Shown piece after piece: positions 1 through 11,029 of a stretch of 64,000 bases of DNA. The stretch is from Rhodospirillales bacterium. GTDB lineage: Bacteria > Pseudomonadota > Alphaproteobacteria > TMED109. The stretch covers positions 93,421 to 157,420 of the forward strand of contig JAPPED010000008.1 of NCBI GenBank assembly GCA_028824295.1. The letters run 5' to 3'. The stretch's first letter is position 1; each line of letters opens with the position of its first letter. Made by a program: the position numbers and the translations under genes. Under the pieces are notes generated by a model that saw only the letters and a program-made list of their open reading frames with translations, was not told the origin of the DNA and did no database searches.

Positions 1-8
1 GAAAACGG

Positions 9-37
9 TTGACACCTTTCGGCCGCAATCCTAGAAC
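9..37 (+). promoter_or_regulatory. Candidate sigma70-type promoter of tRNA-Asp
   Basis: A perfect -35 hexamer TTGACA (9-14) is followed after 17 bases by TAGAAC (32-37), a 4/6 match to TATAAT. Transcription would start near 44, about 30 bases ahead of the mature tRNA. No terminator is visible between the tRNA and nuoA, so this promoter may also feed the nuo operon; that part is inference. Confidence 0.7.
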
Positions 38-73
38 GTACGGGGACAACCCCGGCAGCCTGTCCGTTCGGAT

Positions 74-151
74 GGGGGTGTAGCTCAGCTTGGTTAGAGC
101 GCTGGCTTGTCACGCCAGAGGTCGCGGGTTCAAGTCCCGTCACTCCCGCCA
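74..151 (+). tRNA. tRNA-Asp (GTC)
   Basis: The cloverleaf folds by eye. Acceptor arm GGGGGTG pairs with CACTCCC with one G-T wobble. The D-arm contains TAGCTCAG. The anticodon stem CTGGC/GCCAG encloses loop TTGTCAC with anticodon GTC at 109-111. The T-arm carries GGTTCAAGTCC. Discriminator G148 is followed by an encoded CCA at 149-151. A promoter lies just upstream and nuoA starts 18 bases downstream. Confidence 0.97.
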
Positions 152-169
152 TTATGCGAACTCGGGTCC

Positions 170-535
170 ATGAACGCGTTTTTGGCGGACTATCTCCCCA
201 TCGCCCTGTTCTTTGTCGTGGCGGGTGCCATCGGCGGCGCCATGGCCATGGCGGCCTGGCTGATCGCGCCGCAACGCCCGGACCCCGAGAAGCTCTCGTC
301 GTACGAGTGCGGATTTGCGCCGTTCGACGATGCGCGCGGCCGGTTCGACGTGCGCTTCTACCTGGTGGCCATCCTGTTCATCATTTTCGATCTGGAGATC
401 GCCTTCCTGTTTCCCTGGGCCCTGGCCCTCGGTGACATCGGGCTGTACGGGTTCGGGTCGATGATGGTCTTCCTGGCGCTGCTGACGGCCGGTTTCGTCT
501 ACGAATGGCGAAAGGGAGCGCTGGAATGGGAGTAG
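170..535 (+). CDS. nuoA: NADH-quinone oxidoreductase subunit A
   Basis: Small membrane subunit of respiratory complex I, which couples NADH oxidation and quinone reduction to proton export. The 121-residue product has three hydrophobic segments and the family motif SSYECGF after the first, in the loop near the quinone site. The ATG at 170 gives the usual family length; the reading frame extends back into the tRNA but no start there makes sense. No clear ribosome binding site is visible, and the gene lies 18 bases after tRNA-Asp. First of fourteen nuo genes. It overlaps nuoB by 10 bases. Confidence 0.96.
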   Translation: MNAFLADYLPIALFFVVAGAIGGAMAMAAWLIAPQRPDPEKLSSYECGFAPFDDARGRFDVRFYLVAILFIIFDLEIAFLFPWALALGDIGLYGFGSMMVFLALLTAGFVYEWRKGALEWE

Positions 536-1035
536 GCGCGCCGACTCTGGCCAATCCGCTCGCCGACGGTCTTTCGGACCGGGGGTTCGTCGTGACCCAG
601 CTGGACCGCCTCGTCAATTGGGCGCGCACCGGCTCGCTGTGGCCAATGTCGTTTGGCCTCGCTTGTTGCGCCGTCGAAATGATGCACGCCGGTGCCAGCC
701 GCTACGACCTTGACCGGTTTGGCGTAGTGTTCCGGCCGAGTCCGCGCCAGTCAGACGTGATGATCGTGGCCGGCACCCTTACCAACAAGATGGCGCCCGC
801 ACTCCGCAAGGTGTACGACCAGATGGCGGAACCCCGCTGGGTGATCTCCATGGGGAGCTGCGCCAACGGCGGAGGGTACTACCACTACTCGTATTCGGTC
901 GTCCGCGGCTGCGACCGGATCGTGCCGGTGGATGTGTACGTGCCCGGCTGCCCGCCGACGGCAGAGGCGCTCCTGTACGGCATCCTCCAACTGCAGAAGA
1001 AGATCCGGCGCACCGGGAGGGTCAAGGGGGCGTGA
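526..1035 (+). CDS. nuoB: NADH-quinone oxidoreductase subunit B
   Basis: Peripheral-arm subunit that holds the terminal iron-sulfur cluster N2, which donates electrons to quinone. The four ligands are visible: the tandem Cys47-Cys48 in LACCAVEMM, Cys112 in MGSCANGG and Cys142 in PGCPP. The start at 526 gives 169 residues and has AAAGGGAG seven bases upstream; an in-frame ATG at 505 lies before that ribosome binding site and is less likely. The gene overlaps the nuoA end, so the two are probably translationally coupled. Confidence 0.97.
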   Translation: MGVGAPTLANPLADGLSDRGFVVTQLDRLVNWARTGSLWPMSFGLACCAVEMMHAGASRYDLDRFGVVFRPSPRQSDVMIVAGTLTNKMAPALRKVYDQMAEPRWVISMGSCANGGGYYHYSYSVVRGCDRIVPVDVYVPGCPPTAEALLYGILQLQKKIRRTGRVKGA

Positions 1036-1090
1036 ACGCGGTCGGGGCGGCGCGTAGGACGCGATGCCTGAACCCTTGCCAGGAGCTGGT

Positions 1091-1711
1091 ATGAGCGAGT
1101 TCTCCGAGGGCGCCGACCCCGGGCGCGCGCACGCGGCCCTGCTGTCCGCCGTCCAGCGCGACTTTCCCGCGGCGCGGGGCCAGTCCCGATTCGGCGACGA
1201 TGAACTTCAGGTCGCCGTACCGGACATCGCGCAGGTGCTGGCCTACCTGCGGGACGAGCCGGGCCTCCGGTTTACCCAGTTGGTGGATCTCTGCGCGGTG
1301 GACTATCCCGAACGATCAAGCCGCTTCGAGGTGGTGTACCACCTGCTCAGCGTGGTGCATAACCGGCGGGTCCGGGTGAAGGTCGCCGTGCCTGAGGACA
1401 CTCCCGTCCCGTCGGTGGTGGAAGTATTCCCGGCCGCCGGGTGGTACGAGCGCGAAGTCTGGGACCTGTTCGGCATTGCCTTTGACGGCCACCCCGATCT
1501 GCGGCGAATCCTGACGGACTACGGTTTTCAGGGTCATCCGTTGCGGCGCGACTTCCCCCTGTCGGGCAAGGTTGAGGTGCGGTACGACGACGGACTGAAG
1601 CGCGTCGTGTACGAGCCGGTCCATTTGCCCCAGGCGTTTCGGGAGTTCGACTTCGAGAGCCCTTGGGAGGGAGCGCCGCCGGCCGCTCCGGAGGATCCGG
1701 AGCATGACTGA
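1091..1711 (+). CDS. nuoC: NADH-quinone oxidoreductase subunit C (30 kDa subunit)
   Basis: Peripheral-arm subunit that joins NuoB and NuoD at the hydrophilic arm. The signature ERExWDLFGI followed by [14 protein letters not shown] and HPLRRDFP is present in the C-terminal half, as in the 30 kDa family. The ATG at 1091 has an AGGAG about eight bases upstream and gives 206 residues; an in-frame ATG at 1064 would add nine residues. NuoC is separate from NuoD, unlike the fused form of enterobacteria. The end overlaps nuoD by 8 bases. Confidence 0.96.
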   Translation: MSEFSEGADPGRAHAALLSAVQRDFPAARGQSRFGDDELQVAVPDIAQVLAYLRDEPGLRFTQLVDLCAVDYPERSSRFEVVYHLLSVVHNRRVRVKVAVPEDTPVPSVVEVFPAAGWYEREVWDLFGIAFDGHPDLRRILTDYGFQGHPLRRDFPLSGKVEVRYDDGLKRVVYEPVHLPQAFREFDFESPWEGAPPAAPEDPEHD

Positions 1712-2882
1712 CGTCCAGATCCAGAACCTGACGCTGAACTTCGGGCCCCAGCATCCGGCCGCCCACGGGGTGCTGCGTCTGGTGCTCGAGATGGACGGGG
1801 AGGTCGTGGAGCGGGCCGATCCGCACATCGGGCTGCTTCATCGCGGCACCGAAAAACTGATCGAGCACAAGACCTACGTGCAGGCGATTCCCTATTTCGA
1901 CCGGCTCGACTACGTGTCGCCGATGGCGCAGGAGCATGCCTTCGTGCTCGCCGCGGAACGCCTGCTGGAACTCGATATTCCCCCGCGTGCGCGGTACCTG
2001 CGCGTCCTGTTCGACGAGATCACGCGGGTCCTCAACCACGCGCTGCAGATCGGGGCGCAGGCGCTCGACCTTGGCGCCACCACACCGTTCCTGTGGCTGT
2101 TCGAGGAACGCGAGAAACTGATGGGGTTCTACGAGGCGGCCTCGGGTGCCCGGCTGCATGCCGCCTACTACCGGGTGGGCGGGGTCCATCGGGACCTCCC
2201 GCCCGGTCTCACGGACGAGATCCTGACGTGGGCCGACGGCTTCGAGACGATCCTGGCGGACGTCGAGGAGCTGCTGAGTGAGAACCGGATCTTCCGCCAG
2301 CGCACCGTCGACATCGGCGTGGTCACGGCCAAGGACGCACTGGCGTGGGGCTTCACCGGACCGATGATCCGGGGATCCGGGATCGCCTGGGACCTGCGGC
2401 GCGCCCAGCCCTACGAGGTCTACGCGGACCTCGACTTCAAGGTGCCCGTGGGCACGAACGGCGACTGCTTCGACCGCTATCTCCTGCGGCTGGAAGAGAT
2501 GCGCCAGAGCGTCGGCCTGATCCGCCAGTGCATCGCCCGCCTGCCGGCCGGGCCAGTGCTCGCCGGCAATCCCCGGATCCGGCCACCTGCGCGCGGCGAC
2601 ATGAAACATTCGATGGAGGCGTTGATCGCGCATTTCAAGCTGTTCACGGAAGGCGTGCGCGTGCCCGAGGGCGAGGTCTACGCGGCGGTCGAGGCGCCCA
2701 AGGGAGAGTTCGGCGTCTATCTCGTGGCCGACGGCGGCAGTCGGCCGTACCGGTGCCATATCCGGGCGCCGGGTTTCGCGCACCTGCAGGGCCTCGACGC
2801 CATGGTCCGCGGGCACCAGCTGGCCGACGTGGTGGCCTGCATCGCGTCGCTGGACATCGTCTTCGGGGAGGTCGACCGATGA
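1704..2882 (+). CDS. nuoD: NADH-quinone oxidoreductase subunit D (49 kDa subunit)
   Basis: Forms part of the quinone-binding cavity with NuoB. It descends from the large subunit of NiFe hydrogenases and lacks the metal ligands. At 392 residues it has the usual length for an unfused NuoD. The N-terminal [12 protein letters not shown] motif, a conserved loop that lines the quinone pocket, is near residue 13, and the C-terminal half ends with the usual [16 protein letters not shown] sequence. The ATG overlaps the nuoC end by 8 bases and the stop overlaps the nuoE start as ATGA. Confidence 0.97.
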   Translation: MTDVQIQNLTLNFGPQHPAAHGVLRLVLEMDGEVVERADPHIGLLHRGTEKLIEHKTYVQAIPYFDRLDYVSPMAQEHAFVLAAERLLELDIPPRARYLRVLFDEITRVLNHALQIGAQALDLGATTPFLWLFEEREKLMGFYEAASGARLHAAYYRVGGVHRDLPPGLTDEILTWADGFETILADVEELLSENRIFRQRTVDIGVVTAKDALAWGFTGPMIRGSGIAWDLRRAQPYEVYADLDFKVPVGTNGDCFDRYLLRLEEMRQSVGLIRQCIARLPAGPVLAGNPRIRPPARGDMKHSMEALIAHFKLFTEGVRVPEGEVYAAVEAPKGEFGVYLVADGGSRPYRCHIRAPGFAHLQGLDAMVRGHQLADVVACIASLDIVFGEVDR

Positions 2883-3385
2883 CCGGAGGCGCCGATCTCT
2901 TTCCCGGCCCGGACCGGGACGAGGCCGAGCGGATTCTCGGCAGGTACCCGCAGGAGCACCGCCAGAGCGCCGTGCTGCCGCTCCTGGACCTCGCGCAGCG
3001 ACGGCACGGCGGCTGGTTGCCGGCCGCGGTCGTCGACGCGGTGGGCGACTATCTCGGCATGCCATCGATGCGGGTGCGGGAACTGGTCACGTTCTACTCG
3101 ATGTTCCACGACCGGCCGGTCGGCCGGTATCTGGTGCAGGTGTGCCGCACGACGCCGTGCTGGCTCCGGGGCAGCGACGAGGTGCTTGCCGCCGCCCGGC
3201 ACGAGCTCGGCATCGCGCCCGGCGAGACCACGCCGGACGGCGACTTCACTTTGATCGAGGTGGAGTGTCTCGGTGCCTGCGCGGACGCGCCGGTCGTCCA
3301 GATCAACGACGATTTCCACGAACGCCTGGACGGCGGGCAGATGCGCGCCTGGATCCAGGCCCATCGTGGCCCAAAGGACGGCTGA
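2879..3385 (+). CDS. nuoE: NADH-quinone oxidoreductase subunit E (24 kDa subunit)
   Basis: Electron-input module subunit that carries 2Fe-2S cluster N1a next to NuoF. The thioredoxin-like fold's four Cys ligands are visible as CRTTPC and CLGAC. The start at 2879 overlaps the nuoD stop (ATGA) and gives 168 residues. The same frame stays open some 530 bases further upstream inside nuoD, but that is only a GC-rich open frame. Confidence 0.96.
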   Translation: MTGGADLFPGPDRDEAERILGRYPQEHRQSAVLPLLDLAQRRHGGWLPAAVVDAVGDYLGMPSMRVRELVTFYSMFHDRPVGRYLVQVCRTTPCWLRGSDEVLAAARHELGIAPGETTPDGDFTLIEVECLGACADAPVVQINDDFHERLDGGQMRAWIQAHRGPKDG

Positions 3386-3389
3386 AGCC

Positions 3390-4670
3390 GTGCGCGACGC
3401 CGACCGGGTCTTCCCGAATCTCGACGGGACCGCGGACCCCGGCCTTGAAGCCGCCCGGCGGCGCGGCGACTGGGAGGACACCCGGGCGCTGATCCGCCGC
3501 GGCCGCGAGGCCATCCAGGGCACGATCCGTGATTCCGGCCTTCGGGGCCGGGGCGGGGCGGGCTTTTCGACGGGCCTCAAGTGGTCGTTCATGCCGAAGG
3601 AACCCGCCCCCGTCCGGCCTCACTACCTGATCGTGAACGCCGACGAGAGCGAGCCGGGGACCTGCAAGGACCGCGAGATCCTGCGGCACGAACCGCACAA
3701 ACTGATCGAGGGGACGTTGCTGGCCGGGGTCGGCATCAGCGCGCACACCGCCTATATCTACGTCCGGGGCGAATTCGAGGCGGAGCGGCGCTGCCTCGAG
3801 GCGGCAATCACGGAATGCTACGCGGCCGGACTGCTCGGGCCGGACGCCTGCGGATCGGGTCACGACTTCGACATCCACGTCCACCGGGGGGCGGGTGCCT
3901 ACATCTGCGGCGAGGAGACCGGACTGATCGAGAGCCTGGAGGGCAAGAAGGGGTTTCCGCGGCTCAAGCCGCCGTTCCCGGCAAGCGCCGGCCTCTGGGG
4001 CTATCCCACGACCGTGAACAACGTCGAGACGATCGCCGCGGTGCCGGCGATTCTGCGGCGCGGGGCGCCCTGGTTCGGCGGTATCGGCCGCCCGCAGAAC
4101 ACCGGTACCAAGCTGTTCTGCCTGTCCGGGCACGTGGAACGCCCGTGCACGGTGGAGGCGGAGATGGGCATCCCGCTCCGCGAACTAATCGAGCAGTACG
4201 GCGGCGGCGTCCGCGGCGGCTGGGACAACCTATTGGGGGTGATCCCCGGCGGTTCCAGCACCAAGGTGCTGCCGGCGTCCGCGTGCGACAACCTGCAGAT
4301 GGACTTTGATGGGCTGCGCGAGGCCGGCAGTGCGCTGGGCACGGCGGGCGTCATCGTGATGGATCGCACCACCGACATCGTGGCGGCGATCGCGCGGCTG
4401 TCCCACTTCTACTGGCACGAAAGCTGCGGTCAGTGCACCCCATGCCGGGAGGGGACCGGCTGGGTGTCGCGGATCATGGACCGGTTCGTGGCCGGAGAGG
4501 CCGCGCCATCGGATCTCGATACGCTCGAGTCCGTGTGCGCGCAGATCGAGGGACACACCATCTGCGCCCTGGGTGACGCGGCCGCGTGGCCCGTGCAGGG
4601 CCTCCTGACGCACTTCCGCGACGAACTGGAACAGCGCGTCGCCGGAAGCTCCCGCTTCCTTGCCGCCTGA
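3390..4670 (+). CDS. nuoF: NADH-quinone oxidoreductase subunit F (51 kDa, NADH/FMN-binding)
   Basis: Oxidises NADH and passes electrons through FMN to cluster N3. Visible motifs are GRGGAGF (53-59, FMN/NADH site), [22 protein letters not shown] with SLEGKKG, and the N3 ligands Cys346, Cys349 and Cys352 in [11 protein letters not shown] plus Cys392 in HTICALGD. I place the start at GTG 3390, five bases after nuoE, with AAAGGA upstream; this gives 426 residues, the family norm. Earlier in-frame starts would run back into nuoE. Confidence 0.95.
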   Translation: MRDADRVFPNLDGTADPGLEAARRRGDWEDTRALIRRGREAIQGTIRDSGLRGRGGAGFSTGLKWSFMPKEPAPVRPHYLIVNADESEPGTCKDREILRHEPHKLIEGTLLAGVGISAHTAYIYVRGEFEAERRCLEAAITECYAAGLLGPDACGSGHDFDIHVHRGAGAYICGEETGLIESLEGKKGFPRLKPPFPASAGLWGYPTTVNNVETIAAVPAILRRGAPWFGGIGRPQNTGTKLFCLSGHVERPCTVEAEMGIPLRELIEQYGGGVRGGWDNLLGVIPGGSSTKVLPASACDNLQMDFDGLREAGSALGTAGVIVMDRTTDIVAAIARLSHFYWHESCGQCTPCREGTGWVSRIMDRFVAGEAAPSDLDTLESVCAQIEGHTICALGDAAAWPVQGLLTHFRDELEQRVAGSSRFLAA

Positions 4671-4678
4671 GACGCTCG

Positions 4679-6721
4679 ATGCCCAAGCTGAGCATTGACG
4701 GAACCGAGGTCGAGGTCGCCGACGGCACCACGGTCCTCCGGGCCTGCGAGCAGGCGGGTGTCGAGATCCCGAGGTTCTGTTTTCACGAACGCCTGTCGAT
4801 CGCGGGCAACTGCCGCATGTGCCTGGTGGAGCAGGTCGGCGTCCCCAAACCGGTGGCGAGCTGCGCCATGCCGGTGGCGGAGGGGATGCAGATCCTGACG
4901 CAGTCCGAGCGCGTGCAGGCGGCGCGCGAGGGCGTGATGGAATTCCTGCTCGTGAACCATCCGCTGGACTGTCCGATCTGCGATCAGGGTGGCGAATGCG
5001 ATCTGCAGGACCAGGCCCTCTACTACGGGCGGGTCCGGAGCCGCTTCCGGGAAGCCAAGCGCGCCGTGTCGGACAAGGATTTTGGCCCGCTCGTCAAGAC
5101 GGTCATGACCCGGTGCATCCACTGCACGCGGTGCGTCCGGTTCATGGATGAAGTGGCCGGCGTCCCGGAACTCGGCACCATGGGCCGCGGCGAAGACATG
5201 GAGATCGTGGCCGCGCTCGAGGGATGCCTGCACAGCGAGCTGGCCGGCAACGTCGTGGACCTGTGTCCGGTCGGCGCACTGACCTCGAAGCCGTACGCTT
5301 TTGCGGCCCGTCCCTGGGAGCTGTCCCATACCGAAAGCGTCGACGTCCTGGACGGCACCGGATCGGCGATCCGGATCGATGCACGGGACGGCCGGGTGCT
5401 CCGCGTGCTGCCGCGGGTCAACGAGGACATCAACGAGGAATGGATCGGCGACCGGTCGCGCCATGCCGTCGACGGATTGGCCGTGCGGCGACTGGATCAG
5501 CCGTGGCTGCGGCAGAACGGGGCGTTCGAGCCGGTGACCTGGGACGTTGCCCTTGCGGCGGTGGCAACAGCGCTGCAGGACGCAGCGGCCGCCCGGACCG
5601 CTCTGCTGGCCGGCGATCTGGTCGGGCTGGAGGGCATGGCGGCGCTGGCCGACCTGATGCGCCAGCGCGGTGTCGCCAGCGTGGACTGCCGCCAGGATGG
5701 GGGTGCGTTCGGGTCCGGGAAGCCGGCCTCGTGGCGTTTCAACGCGACCATTGCCGGAATCGACCGGGCGGATGCGATCCTGTTGGTCGGCACCAATCCC
5801 CGCCGCGAAGCTCCCGTGATCAACGCCCGGATCCGCAAGCGCTGGCGTGCGACCGGCATTCCGGTCGCCCGGATCGGCCCGGCGACCGACCTGACCTACC
5901 CGGTGACCGAACTTGGCAACGGTCCAGACGCTCTCGCCGAGCTTGCGCTGGGGACGCATCCGTTCGCAGCGGCGTTGGGGCAGGCCCGGCATCCCCTGAT
6001 CGTCGTGGGTTCGGGCGCCCTGGCACGCGCAGACGGGGCCGTCATCCTCGGCCTGGCCCGGCAGGTGGCCGAAGCCGCGGATGCCGCCCGCGCCGACTGG
6101 AACGGATTTTCGGTGCTGCAGCGGTGCGCCGCGCGCGCGGGCGGTCTGGAGCTTGGCGTGGTGCCTGCCGAGGGCGGGCTCGATGCGCGGGGCATGGTGA
6201 GCGCGGCGAACGAGGGCGGGCTCGATTTCATGTACCTTCTGGGCGCCGATGAAATCGATCCGGAAGCCTTCCGGGACACGTTCACCGTCTACCAGGGACA
6301 TCATGCCGATCGCGGCGCGCGCTACGCTGACGTACTGCTTCCGGCGGCGGCGTACACCGAGCAGGAAGCCACCTACGTCAACACCGAGGGCCGGCCGCAA
6401 CGGGCTCGGCCGGCCCATCCGCCTCCGGGCGACGCCCGACCGGACTGGAAGATTCCCGTGGCATTGGCGGCGCGGATGGGGACACCGCTGCCCTACGATT
6501 CGCTGGCGGGGCTCTGGCGCTGGATCGAGGCGGCGCACCCGCATCTGACGGCGATCGACCAGGTGCCGCCGCCGGCGCCGCTGACGTCCTTCGGGAATGC
6601 GGGCGGCGAACTGGATGGAGCGCCGTTCGCGGAAGTGGTTCCCGACTACTACCGCACCTGCCCGATCAGCCGGGCCTCGGCCACCATGGCTGCCTGTGCC
6701 CGGGCCGTCGCCGATGCTTGA
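4679..6721 (+). CDS. nuoG: NADH-quinone oxidoreductase subunit G (75 kDa subunit)
   Basis: Carries most of the iron-sulfur wire of complex I. The first 80 or so residues are a 2Fe-2S ferredoxin domain ([17 protein letters not shown]). Next is the 4Fe-4S_3 segment [18 protein letters not shown] with its His ligand, then a 4Fe-4S domain with [10 protein letters not shown]. The C-terminal 450 residues resemble a molybdopterin oxidoreductase without the cofactor. The ATG at 4679, 8 bases after nuoF, gives 680 residues; the open frame upstream lies inside nuoF. The 3' end overlaps nuoH by 8 bases. Confidence 0.96.
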   Translation: MPKLSIDGTEVEVADGTTVLRACEQAGVEIPRFCFHERLSIAGNCRMCLVEQVGVPKPVASCAMPVAEGMQILTQSERVQAAREGVMEFLLVNHPLDCPICDQGGECDLQDQALYYGRVRSRFREAKRAVSDKDFGPLVKTVMTRCIHCTRCVRFMDEVAGVPELGTMGRGEDMEIVAALEGCLHSELAGNVVDLCPVGALTSKPYAFAARPWELSHTESVDVLDGTGSAIRIDARDGRVLRVLPRVNEDINEEWIGDRSRHAVDGLAVRRLDQPWLRQNGAFEPVTWDVALAAVATALQDAAAARTALLAGDLVGLEGMAALADLMRQRGVASVDCRQDGGAFGSGKPASWRFNATIAGIDRADAILLVGTNPRREAPVINARIRKRWRATGIPVARIGPATDLTYPVTELGNGPDALAELALGTHPFAAALGQARHPLIVVGSGALARADGAVILGLARQVAEAADAARADWNGFSVLQRCAARAGGLELGVVPAEGGLDARGMVSAANEGGLDFMYLLGADEIDPEAFRDTFTVYQGHHADRGARYADVLLPAAAYTEQEATYVNTEGRPQRARPAHPPPGDARPDWKIPVALAARMGTPLPYDSLAGLWRWIEAAHPHLTAIDQVPPPAPLTSFGNAGGELDGAPFAEVVPDYYRTCPISRASATMAACARAVADA

Positions 6722-7715
6722 TGCCGTCCTGACGATCCTGCAGGTGACGCTCGGCATCCTGTTGGTCGTGGTGCCGCTGCTCGTGTGCATCGCCTACCTG
6801 ACCCTTGCGGAGCGCAAGGTCATCGCCGCTGCCCATCGGCGTCGCGGTCCGAACGTCGTGGGGCCGTTCGGCCTGCTGCAGCCGTTCGCTGACGGTCTCA
6901 AGCTGCTGGCTAAGGAGATCGTCATCCCGTCCCGCGCCAACCGGGTGGTGTTCGTGCTGGCCCCGGTCGTGACGTTTACGCTCAGCCTCGCCGCCTGGGC
7001 GGTCATCCCGGTGAGCGAACAGCTGGTGCTGGCCAACATCAATGTCGGGGTGCTGTACCTGTTCGCGATCTCGTCGCTCGCGATCTACGGCATCATCATG
7101 GCCGGCTGGGCGAGCAACTCGAAGTACCCGTTTCTGGGCGCCCTCCGGTCGGCGGCCCAGATGGTCTCCTACGAGGTGTCCATCGGCTTCGTGATCGTGA
7201 CTGTCGTGCTCTGCGCTGGGTCGCTTAACTTGACCGAGATCGTGCAGGCACAGGAACGCATCTGGTACGTGGTACCCCTGCTTCCCATGGCCGTGGTGTT
7301 CTTCATTTCCGCATTGGCCGAGACCAACCGCGCGCCCTTCGATCTGCCCGAGGACGAGGCGGCGCTGGTGGCGGGGTACGCCACCGAGTACTCGTCCATG
7401 CTGTTCGTCATGTTTTTCTTGGGCGAATACGCCTCCATGATTCTCATGAGCGCGATGGGAACGATCCTGTTCTTGGGCGGCTGGCTGCCGGTGCCGGGAA
7501 CGGAGGTGCTGCCGGTCCCGGGCATCGTCTGGTTTGCCCTCAAGACCGCGTTCCTGCTGTTCGTGTTCCTGTGGGTGCGCGCCACCTTACCCAGGTACCG
7601 TTACGACCAGCTGATGCGGATCGGCTGGAAGGTCTTCCTGCCGCTGACGCTGGCCTGGGTGGTGTTGACGTCCGCCGTGCTGGTGGCGTTCGACTGGCTG
7701 CCGGAAAGGGTGTGA
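6714..7715 (+). CDS. nuoH: NADH-quinone oxidoreductase subunit H
   Basis: Membrane subunit that joins the peripheral arm to the proton-pumping arm and lines the quinone entry channel. Its 333 residues contain about eight hydrophobic helices. The family motifs [20 protein letters not shown] near residue 30 and [20 protein letters not shown] with TEYS in the second half are intact, including the charged residues of the E-channel. The ATG at 6714 overlaps the end of nuoG by 8 bases. Confidence 0.97.
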   Translation: MLDAVLTILQVTLGILLVVVPLLVCIAYLTLAERKVIAAAHRRRGPNVVGPFGLLQPFADGLKLLAKEIVIPSRANRVVFVLAPVVTFTLSLAAWAVIPVSEQLVLANINVGVLYLFAISSLAIYGIIMAGWASNSKYPFLGALRSAAQMVSYEVSIGFVIVTVVLCAGSLNLTEIVQAQERIWYVVPLLPMAVVFFISALAETNRAPFDLPEDEAALVAGYATEYSSMLFVMFFLGEYASMILMSAMGTILFLGGWLPVPGTEVLPVPGIVWFALKTAFLLFVFLWVRATLPRYRYDQLMRIGWKVFLPLTLAWVVLTSAVLVAFDWLPERV

Positions 7716-7719
7716 TCCG

Positions 7720-8226
7720 ATGACGGAGCCCAACGTCCTGATCCGGATCCTGCACGCGCTCCGGATGGCGTCGCTGGTCGAGCTCTTCGCCGGCCTGACC
7801 CGCACGTTCCGACGGATGCTGAGCCCGCCGGTGACCCTCGCCTATCCGAATGAAAAGGGCCGGCTGAGCCATCGTTTCCGCGGCGAGCATGCCCTGCGGC
7901 GCTATCCCAACGGCGAGGAGCGCTGCATTGCCTGCAAGCTCTGCGAGGCCGTCTGCCCAGCCCTCGCGATCACCATCGAGGCGGAACCCCGGGCCGACGG
8001 CAGCCGGCGCACCACCCGATACGACATCGACATGACGAAGTGCATCTATTGCGGGCTGTGCGAGGAGGCCTGCCCGGTCGACGCCATCGTGCAGGGGCCC
8101 AACTTCGAGTTTTCGACGGAGACACGCGAGGAGCTTCTCTACACCAAGGAGCGCCTGCTTGAGAACGGCGACCGCTGGGAACACGCGATCGCGGAGCGCC
8201 TTGCCGCCGACGCGACGGCGCGCTGA
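7720..8226 (+). CDS. nuoI: NADH-quinone oxidoreductase subunit I
   Basis: Ferredoxin-like subunit with clusters N6a and N6b that pass electrons to NuoB. Two CxxCxxCxxxCP motifs are visible: Cys69, 72, 75, 79 ([12 protein letters not shown]) and Cys108, 111, 114, 118 ([12 protein letters not shown]). The N-terminal 30 residues form the amphipathic membrane-associated helix typical of the family. The product is 168 residues. It starts 4 bases after nuoH and ends 6 bases before nuoJ. Confidence 0.97.
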   Translation: MTEPNVLIRILHALRMASLVELFAGLTRTFRRMLSPPVTLAYPNEKGRLSHRFRGEHALRRYPNGEERCIACKLCEAVCPALAITIEAEPRADGSRRTTRYDIDMTKCIYCGLCEEACPVDAIVQGPNFEFSTETREELLYTKERLLENGDRWEHAIAERLAADATAR

Positions 8227-8232
8227 CCGGCC

Positions 8233-8835
8233 ATGACCGCGCCCGACCTGTTCTTCTGGCTGTGCGCGGCCGTGCTCATGATGTCGTCCGTCTTCGTCGT
8301 GTCGGCGCGCAGCCTCGTACACGCGGTGTTCTTCCTGATTCTGGCGTTCCTGAACGCTGCGGGGCTGTTCATCCTGCTGGGTGCCGAGTTCCTCGGCATG
8401 ATGATGCTGATCGTCTACGTGGGCGCTGTCGCCGTGCTGTTCCTGTTCGTCGTCATGACGCTGGACACCGGGCAGCCCGGCGGGACGCTCCGGGCCCGGC
8501 TGCCCGCCGCCCTGGCGGCCGGCGCCATCCTGTTGCTGGAACTCGCGTTCGTGGCCTTTGCGGGCGGTCCTGCCGAGGCTCCGGAGCCGCTGCCCGGTGG
8601 CGTATCCAACACGCGGGCGCTGGGCCGCCTGATCTACACGGACTATGCGGCGCTGTTCGAACTGGCGGGAGCCATCCTCCTCGTCGCCATGATCGGCGCG
8701 ATCGTGCTCGCGCACCGCTACCGTCCCGGCGTGCGCCGGCAGGACCCGGTGCGGCAGTTCGTCCGCCACCAGGGCGAATCGATTCGCCTGGAGGATCCGG
8801 CAGTGGGTGCCGGGGTGTCGGAGCAGGGTCGATGA
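8233..8835 (+). CDS. nuoJ: NADH-quinone oxidoreductase subunit J
   Basis: Membrane subunit next to NuoH, NuoA and NuoK. The 200-residue product has five hydrophobic helices. The glycine-rich stretch after [21 protein letters not shown] corresponds to the conserved third helix that bends during catalysis in known complexes. The hydrophilic C-terminal tail of about 35 residues is normal for alphaproteobacterial NuoJ. The stop overlaps the nuoK start as ATGA. Confidence 0.95.
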   Translation: MTAPDLFFWLCAAVLMMSSVFVVSARSLVHAVFFLILAFLNAAGLFILLGAEFLGMMMLIVYVGAVAVLFLFVVMTLDTGQPGGTLRARLPAALAAGAILLLELAFVAFAGGPAEAPEPLPGGVSNTRALGRLIYTDYAALFELAGAILLVAMIGAIVLAHRYRPGVRRQDPVRQFVRHQGESIRLEDPAVGAGVSEQGR

Positions 8836-9140
8836 CGGTCACGCTTGCGCATTACCTCATGCTGGGCGGTTCGGTGTTCACGGTCGGGATCATCGGCATC
8901 GTCCTGAATCGCCGAAACGTGATCATGATCCTGATGGCGATCGAGTTGCTGCTGCTGGCGGTGAATCTGAACTTCGTGGCCTTTTCGGCCTATCTCGGCG
9001 ACCCGGCCGGCCAGGTGTTCACGCTGTTCGTGCTGACCGTGGCGGCGGCGGAGGCCGCCGTCGGTCTCGCCATCCTCGTGGTGTTTTTCCGGCTCCGCGG
9101 GACCATTGCGGTTGAAGACATTCAGGATCTCAAGGGATGA
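8832..9140 (+). CDS. nuoK: NADH-quinone oxidoreductase subunit K
   Basis: Small MrpC-like membrane subunit of the proton channel. The 102-residue product has three helices, and the conserved glutamates sit in [14 protein letters not shown] (second helix) and in [12 protein letters not shown] (third helix). The start at 8832 overlaps the nuoJ stop; the open frame continues upstream inside nuoJ but is not coding there. The end overlaps the start of nuoL by 4 bases. Confidence 0.97.
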   Translation: MTVTLAHYLMLGGSVFTVGIIGIVLNRRNVIMILMAIELLLLAVNLNFVAFSAYLGDPAGQVFTLFVLTVAAAEAAVGLAILVVFFRLRGTIAVEDIQDLKG

Positions 9141-11029
9141 TGACCGTCGCCGCCGTGTTCCTGCCGCTGGCCGGTGCGGCGCTGGCGGCCCTGCTGTCCC
9201 GGCGGGCGAGCCCGGCCCTGGCCGGAATCACGACCACCTGCCTCACGGCACTGGCGCTCGCCGCGTCGATCGGCGTCCTGGCCGGGCTGGGGGACGACCC
9301 GGCCCGCGTGTCGCTGGCCACGTGGATCGCGGTGGACGGACTCCAGCTCGACTGGGCCCTGCGCGCGGATCCGCTGTCGGCGCTCATGCTGGTGGTGGTC
9401 AACGCGATATCGGCGCTGGTACACCTCTACGCCATCGGCTACATGGCCGAGGATCCACACCGACCGCGTTTCTTCGCCTTCCTGTCGCTGTTCACGTTCT
9501 CGATGCTGTTGCTGGTCAGCGCGGACAACTTCCTGCAGCTGTTCTGCGGATGGGAAGGGGTCGGCCTCTCCTCGTACCTCCTGATCGGCTTCTGGTACGA
9601 GCGGTCCACGGCCAATGCCGCCGCGATCAAGGCGTTCCTGATGAACCGGATCGGCGATGTGGGGCTGGTGCTCGCGTTGGCGGCAATCGCGCTGACGTTC
9701 GAGAGCCTGACGTTCGACGCGGTGTTCGGCGGGGCGGCGGACGCGGGCGCGGCAACATTGCTCGGCCTGCCGGCCCTGGAGGTAATCGGCGTGCTGCTGC
9801 TGGTCGGCGCGATGGGCAAGTCCGCGCAGATCGGGCTCCACACGTGGTTGGCCGACGCGATGGAGGGGCCGACGCCGGTATCCGCGTTGCTGCACGCCGC
9901 CACCATGGTCACGGCGGGCGTGTTTCTGGTGGCCCGCTGCGCGCCGCTCTACGAGGGGGCGCCGGTGGCCATGGGCCTGGTGGCGGTGGTCGGCGCGGCC
10001 ACGGCCCTGTTTGCCGCGACGATCGCGCTGGCCCAGACCGACATCAAGCGGGTGGTGGCGTGGTCGACCTGCAGCCAGCTGGGTTACATGTTTCTCGCGG
10101 CCGGGGTGGCGGTGCCCGCGGCCGCGCTGTTCCATCTGTTTACGCACGCGTTCTTCAAGGCCCTGCTGTTTCTCGGCGCCGGTGCCGTGATTCACGCGCT
10201 TGCGCATGAACAGGACCTGCGCCGCATGGGCGGGTTGGCCCGCCGGATGCCCCTCACGTGCGCGGCCATGGTGGTCGGCAGCCTGGCCCTGTCGGGCCTG
10301 CCGCCGTTTGCCGGTTTCTGGTCCAAGGACGTCATTCTCGAGAGCGCGTTTGCCGCCCACGGACCGGTCGCACTGACGGGCTTCTGGTTGGGCCTCGCCG
10401 CGGCGTTTCTGACGGGTTTGTACAGTTGGCGCCTCGTCTTCCTGGTATTCGCCGGCGAGGCCAGGGCGCCCGCCCGGGTGCTGGCGGCGGTGCACGAGCC
10501 GGGATGGTCGATGCGGTTCCCCGTGCTGGTGCTCGCCGCGGCGGCGTGCGTGGCCGGCTGGTGGGCGCATGACTTGGCGGACGCGGGCACCCCGTTCTGG
10601 CGCGGTCTGTTTGCCACGGCGCACCACGGCGACGTTCCGGTATGGGTGCCGATTGCTCCGGCGGTCGCCGGCGGCGGCGGGCTGCTGGTGGCGTGGCTGG
10701 TGTACGTGGCTCGTCCCGAGCTCGGGGCCCGGGCGGCGGCCAGGACCGCCGCCGTGGGAGCCTTCCTGGCCGCGGGCTGGCGATTTGACGCACTCTACGA
10801 CGGGTTCGTCGTGCGAACGGTTCGACGCGTGGGGAGCTTCCTCGCCGCCGTGATCGATCAAGGGCTCATCGACCGGCGCGGCCCCGAGGGGGTCGGCCGG
10901 GCTGCCCTGGCGGGCGCGGTGCGCGTGCAGTTCCTGCAGACCGGCCAGCTGCACCACTACGCGCTGGTGGTGGTCATCGGGGCGGTGCTGTTTGCGGCGT
11001 GGAACCTGCTGGTGGGGGGCCTTTCGTGA
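9137..11029 (+). CDS. nuoL: NADH-quinone oxidoreductase subunit L
   Basis: Distal antiporter-like proton-pumping subunit. The 630-residue product is almost all transmembrane (about 16 helices), with the family core [15 protein letters not shown], the Lys-bearing [28 protein letters not shown] and [10 protein letters not shown]. The long amphipathic lateral helix that runs along NuoM and NuoN should lie in the last 100 residues. Overlaps nuoK by 4 bases and the nuoM start by 4. Confidence 0.96.
   Translation: MMTVAAVFLPLAGAALAALLSRRASPALAGITTTCLTALALAASIGVLAGLGDDPARVSLATWIAVDGLQLDWALRADPLSALMLVVVNAISALVHLYAIGYMAEDPHRPRFFAFLSLFTFSMLLLVSADNFLQLFCGWEGVGLSSYLLIGFWYERSTANAAAIKAFLMNRIGDVGLVLALAAIALTFESLTFDAVFGGAADAGAATLLGLPALEVIGVLLLVGAMGKSAQIGLHTWLADAMEGPTPVSALLHAATMVTAGVFLVARCAPLYEGAPVAMGLVAVVGAATALFAATIALAQTDIKRVVAWSTCSQLGYMFLAAGVAVPAAALFHLFTHAFFKALLFLGAGAVIHALAHEQDLRRMGGLARRMPLTCAAMVVGSLALSGLPPFAGFWSKDVILESAFAAHGPVALTGFWLGLAAAFLTGLYSWRLVFLVFAGEARAPARVLAAVHEPGWSMRFPVLVLAAAACVAGWWAHDLADAGTPFWRGLFATAHHGDVPVWVPIAPAVAGGGGLLVAWLVYVARPELGARAAARTAAVGAFLAAGWRFDALYDGFVVRTVRRVGSFLAAVIDQGLIDRRGPEGVGRAALAGAVRVQFLQTGQLHHYALVVVIGAVLFAAWNLLVGGLS

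Noticed and set aside
4430..6790. Open frame of 786 codons on the minus strand
   Set aside because: Antisense to nuoG and its ends. High GC removes stop codons; no protein motifs are present.
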